Of a DNA stretch of 64,000 bases, positions 44,033 to 53,115 are shown piece by piece. Numbering within the stretch: position 1 is the stretch's first letter; the number at the start of each line of letters is the position of its first letter. A program made the translations under genes and the position numbers. This DNA is from an uncultured Clostridia bacterium (GTDB taxonomy: Bacteria; Bacillota; Clostridia; Oscillospirales; Ruminococcaceae): positions 1 through 64,000 of the forward strand of contig CANRNN010000003.1 of NCBI GenBank assembly GCA_947632025.1, in the 5' to 3' direction. The notes beneath the pieces were generated by a model. That model searched no databases and was not told the DNA's origin. It saw only the letters and a program-made list of their open reading frames with translations.

Positions 44033-44165
44033 GGTAAGAAGTAAGAGGTAAGGTGTAAGATTTGAGGAATGTTCGCTTTCGCGAACGATTTGATTTCCGC
44101 GCTTAAAATTTTACTGCGCGAACGTATCCTTACACTGCTTTACCTCTTATCTCTTTATTCCTTAT
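44033..44165. repeat. GAGGTAAG repeat pair forming a long inverted repeat
   Basis: 44033-44061 reads as tandem GAGGTAAG/GAAGTAAG units ending GGTGTAAG. 44131-44165 reads as the reverse (CTTACACTG then TTTACCTCTTATCTC). The two ends are complementary in part and enclose about 70 bases with an internal CGCTTTCGCG-like hairpin, so the RNA could fold into one large stem. It lies just upstream of ahcY. Confidence 0.6.
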
Positions 44166-44173
44166 TTCCGACA

Positions 44174-44575
44174 TTACAGCACTCGTTTAAGAACTCCGCT
44201 GATAATGTCATTGTTTTTTCCGTGAACGGAAAGTGTCTTGTCAGCCAAGCCCATCACGTCCGCTCCGTCCGTAAATACCGCCGAGGAACTGTCACCCAAA
44301 GCATTCGTCATAACAACGGGAAGCTCCATGATATCCGTTCCGCCGTCGCTTACCGAATACCCGAAACTCTCCGAAACAGTCATTCCGTGAGTATCCGTCT
44401 GGATATATACTCCGTCCGACATACCGTAAATGTAGACCATGCCCGCGCCGCTTCCTCCGTTATCGCAGGAAAGCTCTGCCTCAAGCATCGGACGCTCCGA
44501 CTGAATGTACCCGAACCTCGAAACATTGGTCTGCCCCGCGTTCATAAAATCGGTATTCTTTTCCACATAAAACAC
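44174..44575 (-). CDS. hypothetical protein
   Basis: A 133-residue soluble protein with no signal peptide or membrane segment. It is rich in Gly, Ser and Asp (SCDNGGSGAGMVYIYGMSDG, SVSDGGTDIMELPVVM). The composition suggests a mostly beta structure. The start is a GTG near 44575 (behind GGGG) or a GTG three codons later. The ORF covers its interval and has no better competing frame. I do not recognise the family. Confidence 0.55.
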   Translation of the reverse strand: MFYVEKNTDFMNAGQTNVSRFGYIQSERPMLEAELSCDNGGSGAGMVYIYGMSDGVYIQTDTHGMTVSESFGYSVSDGGTDIMELPVVMTNALGDSSSAVFTDGADVMGLADKTLSVHGKNNDIISGVLKRVL

Positions 44576-44621
44576 CCCCTTTCAAAGGGATTATATGCGG
44601 AGATCTCCGACAAGATACCGT

Positions 44622-45461
44622 TTATTTGCGGATAAAAAGCACTCCGAGAGTATCCTCGCCGCAGTGACACGCAACGGTGCAGCCTGCGTCAGTAATATCT
44701 ATCTCGTCAAATTCGGCGTATTTTTTTATCTCCTCGGCGGTCATTTCCGTATTCTCAGCCGAAGTGGTATGGGTGATGAAAATACGTTCCGGCTCGTATC
44801 CTACGTTTTCGAGCCTGTCTTTAACATACTCCCGTATGACCTTTTCAATGCTGCCGCGGTATTTCTTGACGACGTTCATTTTCCCGTCCGAAACCTCGAT
44901 ACACGGTTTAAGCTTCAGAAGATTCGCGCCCAGAGCCGCTATTGACGAGCAGCGCCCGCCCTTGTGAAGATACTCCACGTTAGCCACGAAAAACGACGCA
45001 TCCACTCTCGGAATGATATCGCCGAGCCTTGTTACTATTTCGTCCGCGGAAAGTCCCTCTGCCGCGAGCCTTGCCGCCGATACAGCGACCAGACCCTCTC
45101 CTGTCGAAAGATTTCTGGAATCAACGACCTTTACGTTAGGAAAACCCTCGGCGGCTATCTTTGCATTCTGGAAAGTCCCCGAAAATTCCGAGCTTATTGT
45201 GATAACGACAAGCTCGTCATTATCCTTGAGCTGTTCGGCGTAGAACTCCTCGAAATCGGAAACATTCACCGCCGAAGTAGCGCACAGCTTTCCTGTAGAA
45301 CGGTAGTGCGCAAAGACCTCCTTCTGCGTTATCTCCGCACCGTCCCTGAGAGTTTTGTCACCGCAGGTGACGTACAGCGGTATCACGGAGATACCGTACC
45401 GCGATTTCAGCTCCTCCGACAGGTCGCAGACGCTGTCCGCACAGATCTTTACCTTTGACAT
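44622..45461 (-). CDS. DegV family fatty acid-binding protein (FakB-like)
   Basis: 279 residues. DegV features: CADSVCDLSEELKSRYGISVIPLYV at the N-terminus (split in print), TSAVNVSDFEEFY (TS motif), ISSEFSGTFQNA, VVDSRNLSTGEGLVAV and a C-terminal domain with ERIFITHTTSAENTEM. DegV/FakB proteins bind a fatty acid and present it to FakA, which phosphorylates it; fakA lies at 28236-29861 in this window. Which fatty acid is bound cannot be told. Confidence 0.9.
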   Translation of the reverse strand: MSKVKICADSVCDLSEELKSRYGISVIPLYVTCGDKTLRDGAEITQKEVFAHYRSTGKLCATSAVNVSDFEEFYAEQLKDNDELVVITISSEFSGTFQNAKIAAEGFPNVKVVDSRNLSTGEGLVAVSAARLAAEGLSADEIVTRLGDIIPRVDASFFVANVEYLHKGGRCSSIAALGANLLKLKPCIEVSDGKMNVVKKYRGSIEKVIREYVKDRLENVGYEPERIFITHTTSAENTEMTAEEIKKYAEFDEIDITDAGCTVACHCGEDTLGVLFIRK

Positions 45462-45510
45462 TTCAATTCTCCTTACTGTAACTTGATAGAAAATTTCCGA
45501 ACCATATTAT

Positions 45511-46140
45511 TCATTCCTGAGCGGCGAGGGATTCAAGCAGCCTTTCCAGCTCCTCTTCAAGCGCACTGTAGAAAAGCGTGAACAGTATATCACAGCTGCC
45601 CAGCAGGAACAGGTTCTTGTTCGTGACAGTCGAAAGCGCCGGCACATAACCGTAAATATACCCCTTGAACCACTCTGCGTCATATGCGGGAACGGGCTTG
45701 CCCGAACGCACCATACGGCGCACTTCCTCGAAATCGTCCGCTATAACGTTCTCATAATTGCCCGCGCCTTTGGCTATTACCATATCGTAGACAGCCTTTA
45801 TCTGTTTATCGTTGAGCGAGCCGCCTTTTGTCTTTACGTTGCGCAGTTCGGGCAGTCTTACGGCAAACGAATACACCATAAGCGACAAAGAGCGCTCATA
45901 CTCAGGCGAATTCATTTCCTTGCAGCGTTCCTTATCGAGCTTTATTCCCGTATTGTAAAGGCTGGACGTATCGGTGATATTTTTAAGCGCTATCTTGAAA
46001 ATATCCTTGACGTTGATGTTGTAGAAATCCTTATCGGCTATCATATATATATACTTCACTGCATTAAAGAGAGATACTCCCGCTTTGACGACAGTATCGG
46101 ACAGCATTGTGAAAGCCGTGCGTTCGCTTATAAATTCCAT
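45511..46140 (-). CDS. hypothetical protein
   Basis: 209 residues, soluble and largely helical, with no motif I recognise. Features are FTMLSDTVVKAGVSLFNAVKYIYMI near the start, RSLSLMVYSFAVRLPELRNV in the middle and LLGSCDILFTLFYSALEEELERLLESL at the end. It has an ATG at 46140 with GAGGTGAAATT ahead. It lies between the DegV gene and azlD on the minus strand, with 133 bases before it. It may be a lineage-specific protein. Confidence 0.7.
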   Translation of the reverse strand: MEFISERTAFTMLSDTVVKAGVSLFNAVKYIYMIADKDFYNINVKDIFKIALKNITDTSSLYNTGIKLDKERCKEMNSPEYERSLSLMVYSFAVRLPELRNVKTKGGSLNDKQIKAVYDMVIAKGAGNYENVIADDFEEVRRMVRSGKPVPAYDAEWFKGYIYGYVPALSTVTNKNLFLLGSCDILFTLFYSALEEELERLLESLAAQE

Positions 46141-46273
46141 AATTTCACCTCGCAGAATATACCATAATGCTCTATACTTTAATTATACCTGTTTTTGGGA
46201 TAATTTGCAATAGCTTTTTACAATTTTATTCACAGGAAGTTTCCTCGGCGCGGAGAAAGCGCACAGATACCGC

Positions 46274-46597
46274 TCACAGGAAGTTCTGTATTATCAGCTG
46301 CACTGCAAGCGCAGCCGCGCAGGACGCTATCGCGACCGTAAGCAGTCCCCTCTCGAAATATGAGAGTATGACCGCTGCCGCAAATCCGGCAATTGCCGCC
46401 GGAACAAGCTCCGTGCTGTAGAAAACGGCGGGTATCGTCATAGCCGCAAGCACTGCATACGGGACGTAATACAGGAAATTCAGCATAAACTTTGACTTTA
46501 TCCTTTTACGGAAAACCGCCAGAGGCAACATTCTTATAAAATACGTCACCAGAGCCATTGTCGCGACGCTTATCGTAAGATAGAGCGTATCAGTCAT
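46274..46597 (-). CDS. azlD: branched-chain amino acid transport subunit AzlD
   Basis: 107 residues with about four hydrophobic helices (LTISVATMALVTYFIRMLPL, MLNFLYYVPYAVLAAMTIP, and AAIAGFAAAVILSYF). This matches AzlD, the small partner of AzlC. Together they export branched-chain or related amino acids. The ATG overlaps the azlC stop by 8 bases, so translation is coupled. Confidence 0.92.
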   Translation of the reverse strand: MTDTLYLTISVATMALVTYFIRMLPLAVFRKRIKSKFMLNFLYYVPYAVLAAMTIPAVFYSTELVPAAIAGFAAAVILSYFERGLLTVAIASCAAALAVQLIIQNFL

Positions 46598-47306
46598 CAG
46601 CGGGTTCCTCCTTTATCTCGCGGGGGAACAGCCACGCTCCGAGAGCAGCCGCCGCGACCGCGCAGATTATCACGGAGATACCGCTTGAAATAAATCCGAA
46701 CACGGGAACGTAAAAGATCACGCATGACAGCGCAGCAGCCGCACCTATCACTGCCAGAACGCCGCGCTGCTTTTTAGCGGGCGGGATTATTATCGCAATG
46801 AACATTCCGTAGATAGCTATTCCGAGAGCGGATTTAAGCATTTCAGGCAGTATGCTGCCCAGAAACGCTCCCACAGCCGTTCCGCCCGACCAGAACACAT
46901 ACGGCAGCAGTATAAGTCCGTACATATACCTTGCCGGAAGCTCCGAGCCTTTGCCGGAAGCCACTGCGAACACTTCGTCCGTCACGCAGAACGCCGTTAT
47001 CAGTCTGTGCGCGAGATTGTATTCAGAATCAAGCTTCTGCGAGAGCGACAAACTCATAAGCGCGTACCTGAGGTTGATGATAAGCTGTGCCAGAGCCATT
47101 TCCGCAAAGCTCCCGCCCGAAGCGATAATGCCTATTCCCGCAACCTGTCCCGCGCTTGTGACGTTGGTGAGAGATATAAGTATCGCGGTCACGGGAGGGA
47201 TCCCCATATTGACCGCCGTTATTCCGAACGTGAACGAAACCGAAAGATATCCCAGCGCTATCGGCAAGCCGTCTTTAAGTCCGTCACGAAATCTTGCTTT
47301 GTCCAT
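46590..47306 (-). CDS. azlC: branched-chain amino acid exporter AzlC
   Basis: 238 residues: FRDGLKDGLPIALGYLSVSF, a family signature near the N-terminus, then about six to seven membrane helices (including VTSAGQVAGIGIIASGGSFAEMALAQ, split in print, and LRYALMSLSLSQKL). It is the larger AzlCD subunit. It starts at ATG 47306 behind AGAGGAA and has its own promoter. Confidence 0.94.
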   Translation of the reverse strand: MDKARFRDGLKDGLPIALGYLSVSFTFGITAVNMGIPPVTAILISLTNVTSAGQVAGIGIIASGGSFAEMALAQLIINLRYALMSLSLSQKLDSEYNLAHRLITAFCVTDEVFAVASGKGSELPARYMYGLILLPYVFWSGGTAVGAFLGSILPEMLKSALGIAIYGMFIAIIIPPAKKQRGVLAVIGAAAALSCVIFYVPVFGFISSGISVIICAVAAAALGAWLFPREIKEEPADD

Positions 47307-47340
47307 AAATTCCTCTCAAAAAATAAATATTCACTATAGT

Positions 47341-47369
47341 ATTCTAACATAATTCCGCGATTTTTTCAA
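47341..47369 (-). promoter_or_regulatory. promoter of azlCD
   Basis: Minus strand TTGAAA (47369-47364), 17-base spacer, TAGAAT (47346-47341). Confidence 0.72.
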
Positions 47370-47387
47370 GGGATTTTGGAAAATATA

Positions 47388-47417
47388 TTGCTTTTTTTGA
47401 AAAAATGTGGTAGAATA
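47388..47417 (+). promoter_or_regulatory. possible promoter of uvrC
   Basis: TTGCTT (47388-47393), 18-base spacer, TAGAAT (47412-47417). It would give a leader of about 120 bases before uvrC. Confidence 0.55.
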
Positions 47418-47544
47418 AATTATATATGGTCAAGAGGTAAGGTGTCGGAAACAAGATTGCGGTGCGGTACGAAGAATATAGTCTTTATGCGCTCCGTTGA
47501 CGCTTGACACCAATATCCCAAATTGAAAAAGTCAAATTATTGCT

Positions 47545-49365
47545 ATGAATGAAAAACTCCCGTACCTTCGCGACAAGGCAAATCATCTCCCGACAGAGCC
47601 GGGCGTGTATCTGATGAAAAATTCCGACGGGAAGATCATCTACGTCGGAAAGGCAAAGCGATTGAAAAACCGCGTCACAAGCTATTTCCGCTCGAATTCA
47701 CAACATACCGCAAAGACGCTGAAGCTGGTGGATAATATCCGCGATTTCGACTTCATCGTATGTAAAAGCGAGCTTGACGCGCTCGTCCTTGAATGCAGCC
47801 TTATAAAGCTCCACCAACCGAAATATAACATTCTTCTGAAAGACGCGAAAGGCTACAATTATATCAAGATAACAAATGAGGATTTTCCGAGGATCTCCTA
47901 TTCACTTAATACCGACGATAAAAACGCCGAATATATCGGTCCCTTTACGGGAGGCTATACCGTAAAGCTCGCCGTCGAGGAGGCAAACACCATTTTCGCC
48001 CTGCCGACCTGTCGGAAGAAGTTTCCGAGGGATTTCGGCAAGGAGCGTCCCTGCCTTAACCGACATATCGGAAAGTGTATGGGCGTGTGCGAGGGAAAAA
48101 TTTCCTCCGAGGAATACAAGAAGATAGTCGCCGAAGCCGTCGAATATCTTAAAACAGGCAGCAAAGCCTCGGTCGAGGAACTTACCGAGCAAATGAACGC
48201 TGCCGCCGAAAACCTCGAATTTGAAAAAGCAGCCCGACTGCGTGACAGGATCTCAGCAATAACACGTCTGACATCAACGCAGACTATACTCGATTACAAG
48301 CAGGATTACGACATTGTCGGAGCAGCACAGAATGTCGGTATGGCAAGCGTCGCCGTTATAAAATACCGCCGCGGCAGACTCGTCGACAAGCAGAATTTTT
48401 TCCTTGGCGAGGAATACAGCGGAGCGGAAATGCGGCGGGATTTCCTGCTGAGTTACTATTCCTCACAGGAAGAGATACCGAAAGAGATCTACGTCGACGA
48501 GGAATTTGATGACGCGCAGCTGCTCGAACAACTCCTTCGGGAACAATCGGGTCACGCCGTGAAATTTATTGTTCCGAAACGCGGAGAGGGGCTTTCCCAA
48601 GCGCTTCTCGCAAAAAAGAACGCGGGAGAATATCTGGCGCTTCGGGTCGGGAGAACGGCAAAGGAAATATCCGCTTTGGAGGACCTGAAGACACTTCTGG
48701 GTCTGGAAAAGGTTCCGAATATCATCGAGAGCTACGATATCTCCAACTTCGGTGAAACGGGGATGGTAGGCGGTATGATAGTTTACCGCAACGGCAGACC
48801 GTTTAAGGCGGGATATAAGCGATTCAATATAAAGACCGTCGAGGGGCAGAACGACTATGCGAGTATGCAGGAGGTGCTGCGCCGCCGGCTTACAAGATAT
48901 CTTGAGGGCGACGAAAGCTTCGCTCCGCTGCCGGACCTTATCCTGCTCGACGGAGGACGCGGGCATATAGCCGCAGTAGCGGAGGTCATGGAAGAACTTC
49001 ATGTTGACGTTCCGCTGTTCGGACTTGTAAAGGACAGCAAGCACCGCACCCGCGCCATAGCAAAAGCGGGCGGAGAGATCGAGATAAAGTCCAACAGGGC
49101 GCTGTTCTCGCTGCTTACCAACATTCAGGACGAGGTACACAGATTTGCCATAACGTTTCAGCGCGTTAAGCACAAACAGAAAACCTACTCTCTGGAGCTT
49201 ACCGAAGTAAAAGGCATAGGAGAAGCAAAGGCAAGGGCGATACTCACCGAATTCAAAACAAAGCAGGGTATAAAAGAGGCTTCTCCCGAAGAACTTAAAA
49301 AAGCGGCAGGGATAAGTATTGAAAAAGCGCGTGAGCTTTGGGGATTTATACAAGAAAGGTTTTAG
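47545..49365 (+). CDS. uvrC: excinuclease ABC subunit C
   Basis: 606 residues, full length. The GIY-YIG nuclease is at the N-terminus (PGVYLMKNSDGKIIYVGKAK, about 20-45), UVR motif AAENLEFEKAARLRDRISA (about 219-240), the UvrC/RNase H-like domain (IESYDISNFGETGMVGGMIV and LLDGGRGH, with catalytic Asp residues), and a C-terminal helix-hairpin-helix pair (VKGIGEAKARAIL). It makes both cuts in nucleotide excision repair. The ATG has no clear ribosome binding site, which is unusual here. Confidence 0.96.
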   Translation: MNEKLPYLRDKANHLPTEPGVYLMKNSDGKIIYVGKAKRLKNRVTSYFRSNSQHTAKTLKLVDNIRDFDFIVCKSELDALVLECSLIKLHQPKYNILLKDAKGYNYIKITNEDFPRISYSLNTDDKNAEYIGPFTGGYTVKLAVEEANTIFALPTCRKKFPRDFGKERPCLNRHIGKCMGVCEGKISSEEYKKIVAEAVEYLKTGSKASVEELTEQMNAAAENLEFEKAARLRDRISAITRLTSTQTILDYKQDYDIVGAAQNVGMASVAVIKYRRGRLVDKQNFFLGEEYSGAEMRRDFLLSYYSSQEEIPKEIYVDEEFDDAQLLEQLLREQSGHAVKFIVPKRGEGLSQALLAKKNAGEYLALRVGRTAKEISALEDLKTLLGLEKVPNIIESYDISNFGETGMVGGMIVYRNGRPFKAGYKRFNIKTVEGQNDYASMQEVLRRRLTRYLEGDESFAPLPDLILLDGGRGHIAAVAEVMEELHVDVPLFGLVKDSKHRTRAIAKAGGEIEIKSNRALFSLLTNIQDEVHRFAITFQRVKHKQKTYSLELTEVKGIGEAKARAILTEFKTKQGIKEASPEELKKAAGISIEKARELWGFIQERF

Positions 49366-49377
49366 AAAGGTCACGGA

Positions 49378-49932
49378 ATGAGGGTTATTACGGGGACAGC
49401 AAAAGGGCGCAAGCTCATCACGGTCGAGGGTACGGAGCTGGTGCGTCCGACGCTCGACAGCGTGAAAGAAGCGATGTTCAGCACGATACAGTTTGAAATT
49501 TCGGACGCTGCCGTTCTTGACCTGTTCGCGGGGAGCGGGCAGCTTGGGATAGAGGCGATAAGCCGCGGCGCAAAGCATTGCTTTTTCGTGGATTCCGCAG
49601 GCGAATCCATAAAAACAATACGTCAGAATCTCGCGTCGGTAAAGTTTGAGGAATTTGCGTCGGTCGTACAGAAACCGTTTTCGGCATTTCTGAAAATGAC
49701 AGCGGAAACGTTTGATATAGCGTTTCTGGACCCGCCGTACCGGCACGGACTTCTCGGAAAGGCGCTGCCGCTGCTGGAACCGAAAATGTCAGAGCGCGGA
49801 ATTATCATCTGCGAACACGAGTGCGAATGTAATCTCCCGAAACAGCTCGGAAGATTTTCCGTTTCAAAGGTCCTGCACCACAGGGGTCTGGACATTACTG
49901 TTTACCGCATTCCCGAAAGCAAGGAGGAATAA
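49378..49932 (+). CDS. rsmD: 16S rRNA m2G966 methyltransferase RsmD
   Basis: 184 residues: MRVITGTAKGRKL, VRPTLDSVKEAMFSTIQF, LDLFAGSGQLGIEAISRGA (motif I) and FLDPPYR (DPPY motif IV, catalytic). It methylates N2 of G966 in 16S rRNA. It starts 12 bases after uvrC and is followed 2 bases later by coaD, the usual rsmD-coaD pair. Confidence 0.95.
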   Translation: MRVITGTAKGRKLITVEGTELVRPTLDSVKEAMFSTIQFEISDAAVLDLFAGSGQLGIEAISRGAKHCFFVDSAGESIKTIRQNLASVKFEEFASVVQKPFSAFLKMTAETFDIAFLDPPYRHGLLGKALPLLEPKMSERGIIICEHECECNLPKQLGRFSVSKVLHHRGLDITVYRIPESKEE

Positions 49933-49934
49933 AC

Positions 49935-50462
49935 GTGAAAACGGCAATTTATCCCGGAAGCTTCGACCCCGTGACGAACGGGCATCTGGATATAATAAAA
50001 CGGGCTGCGAGAATGTTCGACAAGCTGATCGTCGTTGTTTTGATAAATCCGCTTAAAAACTACAGCTTCACTATTCCGGAGCGTGTGAGTCTGCTGTCAA
50101 AGGCGACCGCTATGCTCCCGAATATCGAAATAGACAGCTATGACGGACTGCTTGCGGATTACTTCAAAGAGCGTCCCGAAATCGACGTTATTGTAAAGGG
50201 GCTGCGAGCAACGTCCGACTTTGAATACGAGTTCCAGATGGCACACACCAATAAGGATCTCAATCCACGCGCAGAAACGGTTTTCATTCCCGCAAGCGCC
50301 AACACAACGTTCATTTCGTCAAGTATGGTGAAACAGGTGGCAATGTTCGGCGGGGATCTGTCAAAGTACGTCCCGTCCGAGATCCACGGAGAAATAAGCG
50401 CGAAGCTCACCGCCGAATTCGCCGAAAAAAAGCGGCGGGCACAGCTTCTTAAAAACAAATGA
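49935..50462 (+). CDS. coaD: phosphopantetheine adenylyltransferase
   Basis: 175 residues, start GTG at 49935 behind AGGAGG. It has YPGSFDPVTNGHLDII (HxGH-type nucleotidyltransferase motif), EYEFQMAHTNKDLNP, ETVFIPAS and ISSSMVKQVA (the ISSTxVR-like loop). It makes dephospho-CoA from 4'-phosphopantetheine and ATP. It depends on the same phosphopantetheine arm that the transferase at 59443-60108 attaches to carrier proteins. Confidence 0.96.
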   Translation: MKTAIYPGSFDPVTNGHLDIIKRAARMFDKLIVVVLINPLKNYSFTIPERVSLLSKATAMLPNIEIDSYDGLLADYFKERPEIDVIVKGLRATSDFEYEFQMAHTNKDLNPRAETVFIPASANTTFISSSMVKQVAMFGGDLSKYVPSEIHGEISAKLTAEFAEKKRRAQLLKNK

Positions 50463-50499
50463 TAAGGCTTTGCAAAAGCGTTAAGGAAAGGAATTAAAA

Positions 50500-51006
50500 A
50501 TGCAGAATTCTTACTCGATAGAAGATTTGATAGAAATGCTCGAAGACGTGATAAACAAGGCGACGAGAATACCAATGTCGAAAAAAAGCGCCGTGGATAT
50601 CGACGCTATCGCCGATATCATCACGGATATGAGAATGGCTCTGCCAATGGAAATACAGCAGGCGCAGAAAGTCGTGATGGACAAAAACAACATCATTGAA
50701 GAGGCAAAACAAAAAGCCGAAAGTATTATCCGTGAGGCTGAACAGCGCCGTACAGAGCTTCTTGACAAGAACGATATAGTTATCGAAGCACGGCGCCGCG
50801 TCACCGAAATGGTCAACAAGGAACAGAATGACTGTGCCGATCTGCGTGCCTCAACCGTCGAATACGCCGTAAGAATGCTTCAGCGTATCGAGGAGCTTCT
50901 CGGAAGCGACCTCGAACATATCAGAATACTGCGCACGGGTATTTCCGGCTCGGAAAGCAAGCCCCAGCAGCCCGAAATCAAGCTTTTTGACCAGCCAATA
51001 GAATAA
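50500..51006 (+). CDS. coiled-coil protein, conserved next to coaD
   Basis: 168 residues. A short helical N-terminus (YSIEDLIEMLEDVINKA) is followed by a long charged coiled coil (about 50-115: QAQKVVMDKNNIIEEAKQKA, REAEQRRTELL), a short helix (VEYAVRMLQRIEELL) and an acidic disordered tail. The coiled-coil pattern resembles V-ATPase stalk or DivIVA-type proteins, but no function is proven. AAAGGAA precedes the ATG. Confidence 0.78.
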   Translation: MQNSYSIEDLIEMLEDVINKATRIPMSKKSAVDIDAIADIITDMRMALPMEIQQAQKVVMDKNNIIEEAKQKAESIIREAEQRRTELLDKNDIVIEARRRVTEMVNKEQNDCADLRASTVEYAVRMLQRIEELLGSDLEHIRILRTGISGSESKPQQPEIKLFDQPIE

Positions 51007-51028
51007 TTTTTACAAACTTTCAGAGAAG

Positions 51029-51071
51029 AAAATACAAGCTTCTTGTGCTGAATTCAAGAATCTTGTATTTT
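51029..51071 (+). terminator. terminator after the coaD operon
   Basis: AAAATACAAG pairs with CTTGTATTTT and, after one mismatch, TTCTTG with CAAGAA, a stem of 16 pairs with loop of 9. The plus-strand T-run is short. Confidence 0.7.
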
Positions 51072-51114
51072 GTTCTGCATGGGCTTCCGATTCTTGAACG
51101 TAATAAAAAAGCAC

Positions 51115-51143
51115 TTGCATTTTTGGGCAAAAACGTGTATAAT
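51115..51143 (+). promoter_or_regulatory. promoter of nadE
   Basis: TTGCAT (51115-51120), 17-base spacer, TATAAT (51138-51143), 35 bases before the ATG. Confidence 0.82.
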
Positions 51144-51177
51144 AGTAGTGGATAAAAGTGTTGAAAGAGGGTCGGAA

Positions 51178-53091
51178 ATGAAAGACGGATTCATAAAATG
51201 CGCGGCAGGAGCTTTTGGGGTGGAAGTCGCAGATTGCGAACATAACGCCGACGAAGTCGTTCGCCTTATTGAAGAAGCCGACAAAGAGGGCGTGAAGGTT
51301 CTGGTTTTGCCCGAATTGTGCATTACCGGCTACACCTGCCATGACCTGTTCTATCAGCCTGTCCTTATTGACGGCGCAAAATCGGCTTTGCAGCGCGTTT
51401 TGAAGGCGACAGAAGGACGAGATATGCTTACGGCGGCAGGGTGTCCTCTCGAATTTTTCGGGAAGCTCTACAACTGCGCTGTGATAATGTTCCGCGGGAA
51501 AATTCTCGGAATAGTCCCGAAAAAATTCCTGCCGAATTATAGTGAATACTACGAACAAAGACAGTTTACTTCAAGCCCCGACGGAAATTGTGAGGTCGAG
51601 ATATTCGGCTCGTCAGTGCCGTTCGGACAGGGACTGGTCTTTGACTGCGGATATTTTTCTTTCGGGGCGGAATTGTGTGAGGATCTGTGGTCGCCGCTCC
51701 CTCCGTCAACGTCGCTTGCACTTGGCGGAGCGCTGATTATAGGGAATCTGTCCGCTTCCAACGAGATAATCGGGAAAAAAGAATACCGTCTGGAATTGGT
51801 CAAAACACAATCCGCAAGACTTTTATGCGGATATATCTATACTTCGTCGGGTGAGGGCGAATCGACACAGGATCTTGTTTTCAGCGGACATCGGATAATT
51901 TCCGAGGACGGTGAGGTTCTGACCGAAAGCGCACTGTATACAACAGGTCTTACGATCACTGAGATTGACGTGAAAAGGCTTGCCTATGAGCGTCGGCATA
52001 ACACTTCATTTGTCTGTGAGCAAAAAAATATACGGAGAGTGATTTTCTCCCTTGAAAGCGTCATGGAAACAACGCTTACACGATATATCGACCCGTCGCC
52101 GTTTGTGCCGAAATCCGCATCAGAAAAGGACAAACGCTGCGCGGATATACTGGCTATGCAGGCTCACGGGCTTGCAAAGAGAATACGCCATACGCACTCA
52201 AAATGTGTGGTAGTGGGGATTTCCGGAGGCTTGGATTCTTGTCTGGCACTTCTCGTTTGCGTGGAAGCTATGCAGATCCTAAAGCGTCCGAACTCCGATA
52301 TAATCGCGGTCACAATGCCCTGCTTCGGCACTACGGCGCATACAAAATCAAATGCCGAAAAGGTTTGCAACATCTTAAATACCACACTGCGTATAATTGA
52401 TATTTCGGAAACAGTGAAAAAACATCTGTCGGATATCGGTCACGACGAAAATACGTTCGACGTGACCTACGAGAACGCTCAGGCACGGGAAAGAACAAAA
52501 GTCCTTATGGACATCGCAAACTCCGAAAACGGTATGGTTATCGGAACAGGCGACCTCTCGGAGCTTGCGCTGGGTTGGGCGACCTACAACGGCGACCATA
52601 TGAGTATGTACGGGGTGAACATCTCTGTACCGAAAACACTTGTAAGACACATCGTGCATTATTATGCACAAAACTCCAAGAATTCTGAACTTAGTGAGGT
52701 GCTTACAGCGATTTTCAACACCCCCGTAAGTCCAGAGCTTCTTCCCGCAAAAGACGGAGAGATCTCGCAAAAAACAGAGGATATCGTCGGACCTTATGAG
52801 CTTCACGACTTTTTCCTTTACTATGGGATCCGGCGAGGTTATGCGCCAAAAAAGGTTTTCAGACTTGCGGAATACTGCCTTGGAAAAAACTACGACAGGG
52901 CGACAATATTCAAGTGGCTTGAAGTTTTCTACCGCAGATTTTTTGCACAGCAGTTCAAGCGGAGTTGCCTGCCCGACGGCGTAAAGGTAGGAAGCGTGAC
53001 GCTCTCGCCAAGGGGCGATTGGAGAATGCCCTCTGACGCCAGCGCTAAACTTTGGCTTGATGAGATAAATGAAATTATGCAGGATAGCTAA
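51178..53091 (+). CDS. nadE: glutamine-dependent NAD+ synthetase
   Basis: 637 residues. The N-terminal nitrilase-type glutaminase domain (about 1-290) has its triad: E46 in LPELCITG, K115 or K116 in GIVPKKFLPNY, and C167 in GAELCEDLW. The C-terminal synthetase domain has VVGISGGLDSCLALLV (PP-loop) and GTGDLSELALGWATYNGD. It makes NAD+ from deamido-NAD+ and glutamine. The start at 51178 (MKDGFI) follows GAGGG and lies inside the promoter's transcript; the longer frame upstream is not. Confidence 0.96.
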   Translation: MKDGFIKCAAGAFGVEVADCEHNADEVVRLIEEADKEGVKVLVLPELCITGYTCHDLFYQPVLIDGAKSALQRVLKATEGRDMLTAAGCPLEFFGKLYNCAVIMFRGKILGIVPKKFLPNYSEYYEQRQFTSSPDGNCEVEIFGSSVPFGQGLVFDCGYFSFGAELCEDLWSPLPPSTSLALGGALIIGNLSASNEIIGKKEYRLELVKTQSARLLCGYIYTSSGEGESTQDLVFSGHRIISEDGEVLTESALYTTGLTITEIDVKRLAYERRHNTSFVCEQKNIRRVIFSLESVMETTLTRYIDPSPFVPKSASEKDKRCADILAMQAHGLAKRIRHTHSKCVVVGISGGLDSCLALLVCVEAMQILKRPNSDIIAVTMPCFGTTAHTKSNAEKVCNILNTTLRIIDISETVKKHLSDIGHDENTFDVTYENAQARERTKVLMDIANSENGMVIGTGDLSELALGWATYNGDHMSMYGVNISVPKTLVRHIVHYYAQNSKNSELSEVLTAIFNTPVSPELLPAKDGEISQKTEDIVGPYELHDFFLYYGIRRGYAPKKVFRLAEYCLGKNYDRATIFKWLEVFYRRFFAQQFKRSCLPDGVKVGSVTLSPRGDWRMPSDASAKLWLDEINEIMQDS

Positions 53092-53115
53092 TTTTACAGG
53101 AGCTTTTTTGGTAAA

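Noticed and set aside
42699-44165. CRISPR array in the GAGGTAAG repeats
   Set aside because: The units are short, contiguous and without regular unique spacers, and no cas gene is in the window.
44008-44173. SAM or SAH riboswitch upstream of ahcY
   Set aside because: The leader is filled by the repeat pair; I could not find the conserved cores of known SAM or SAH riboswitches.
48463-49746. 427-codon open frame on the minus strand
   Set aside because: It runs antisense to uvrC and rsmD, has many Cys/Arg/Tyr runs typical of a shadow frame, no ribosome binding site and no domain.
50500-51006. Extra V-ATPase subunit
   Set aside because: The coiled coil is V-ATPase-stalk-like, but the gene is in the rsmD-coaD block far from the ATPase operon, and that position is conserved for a separate family.
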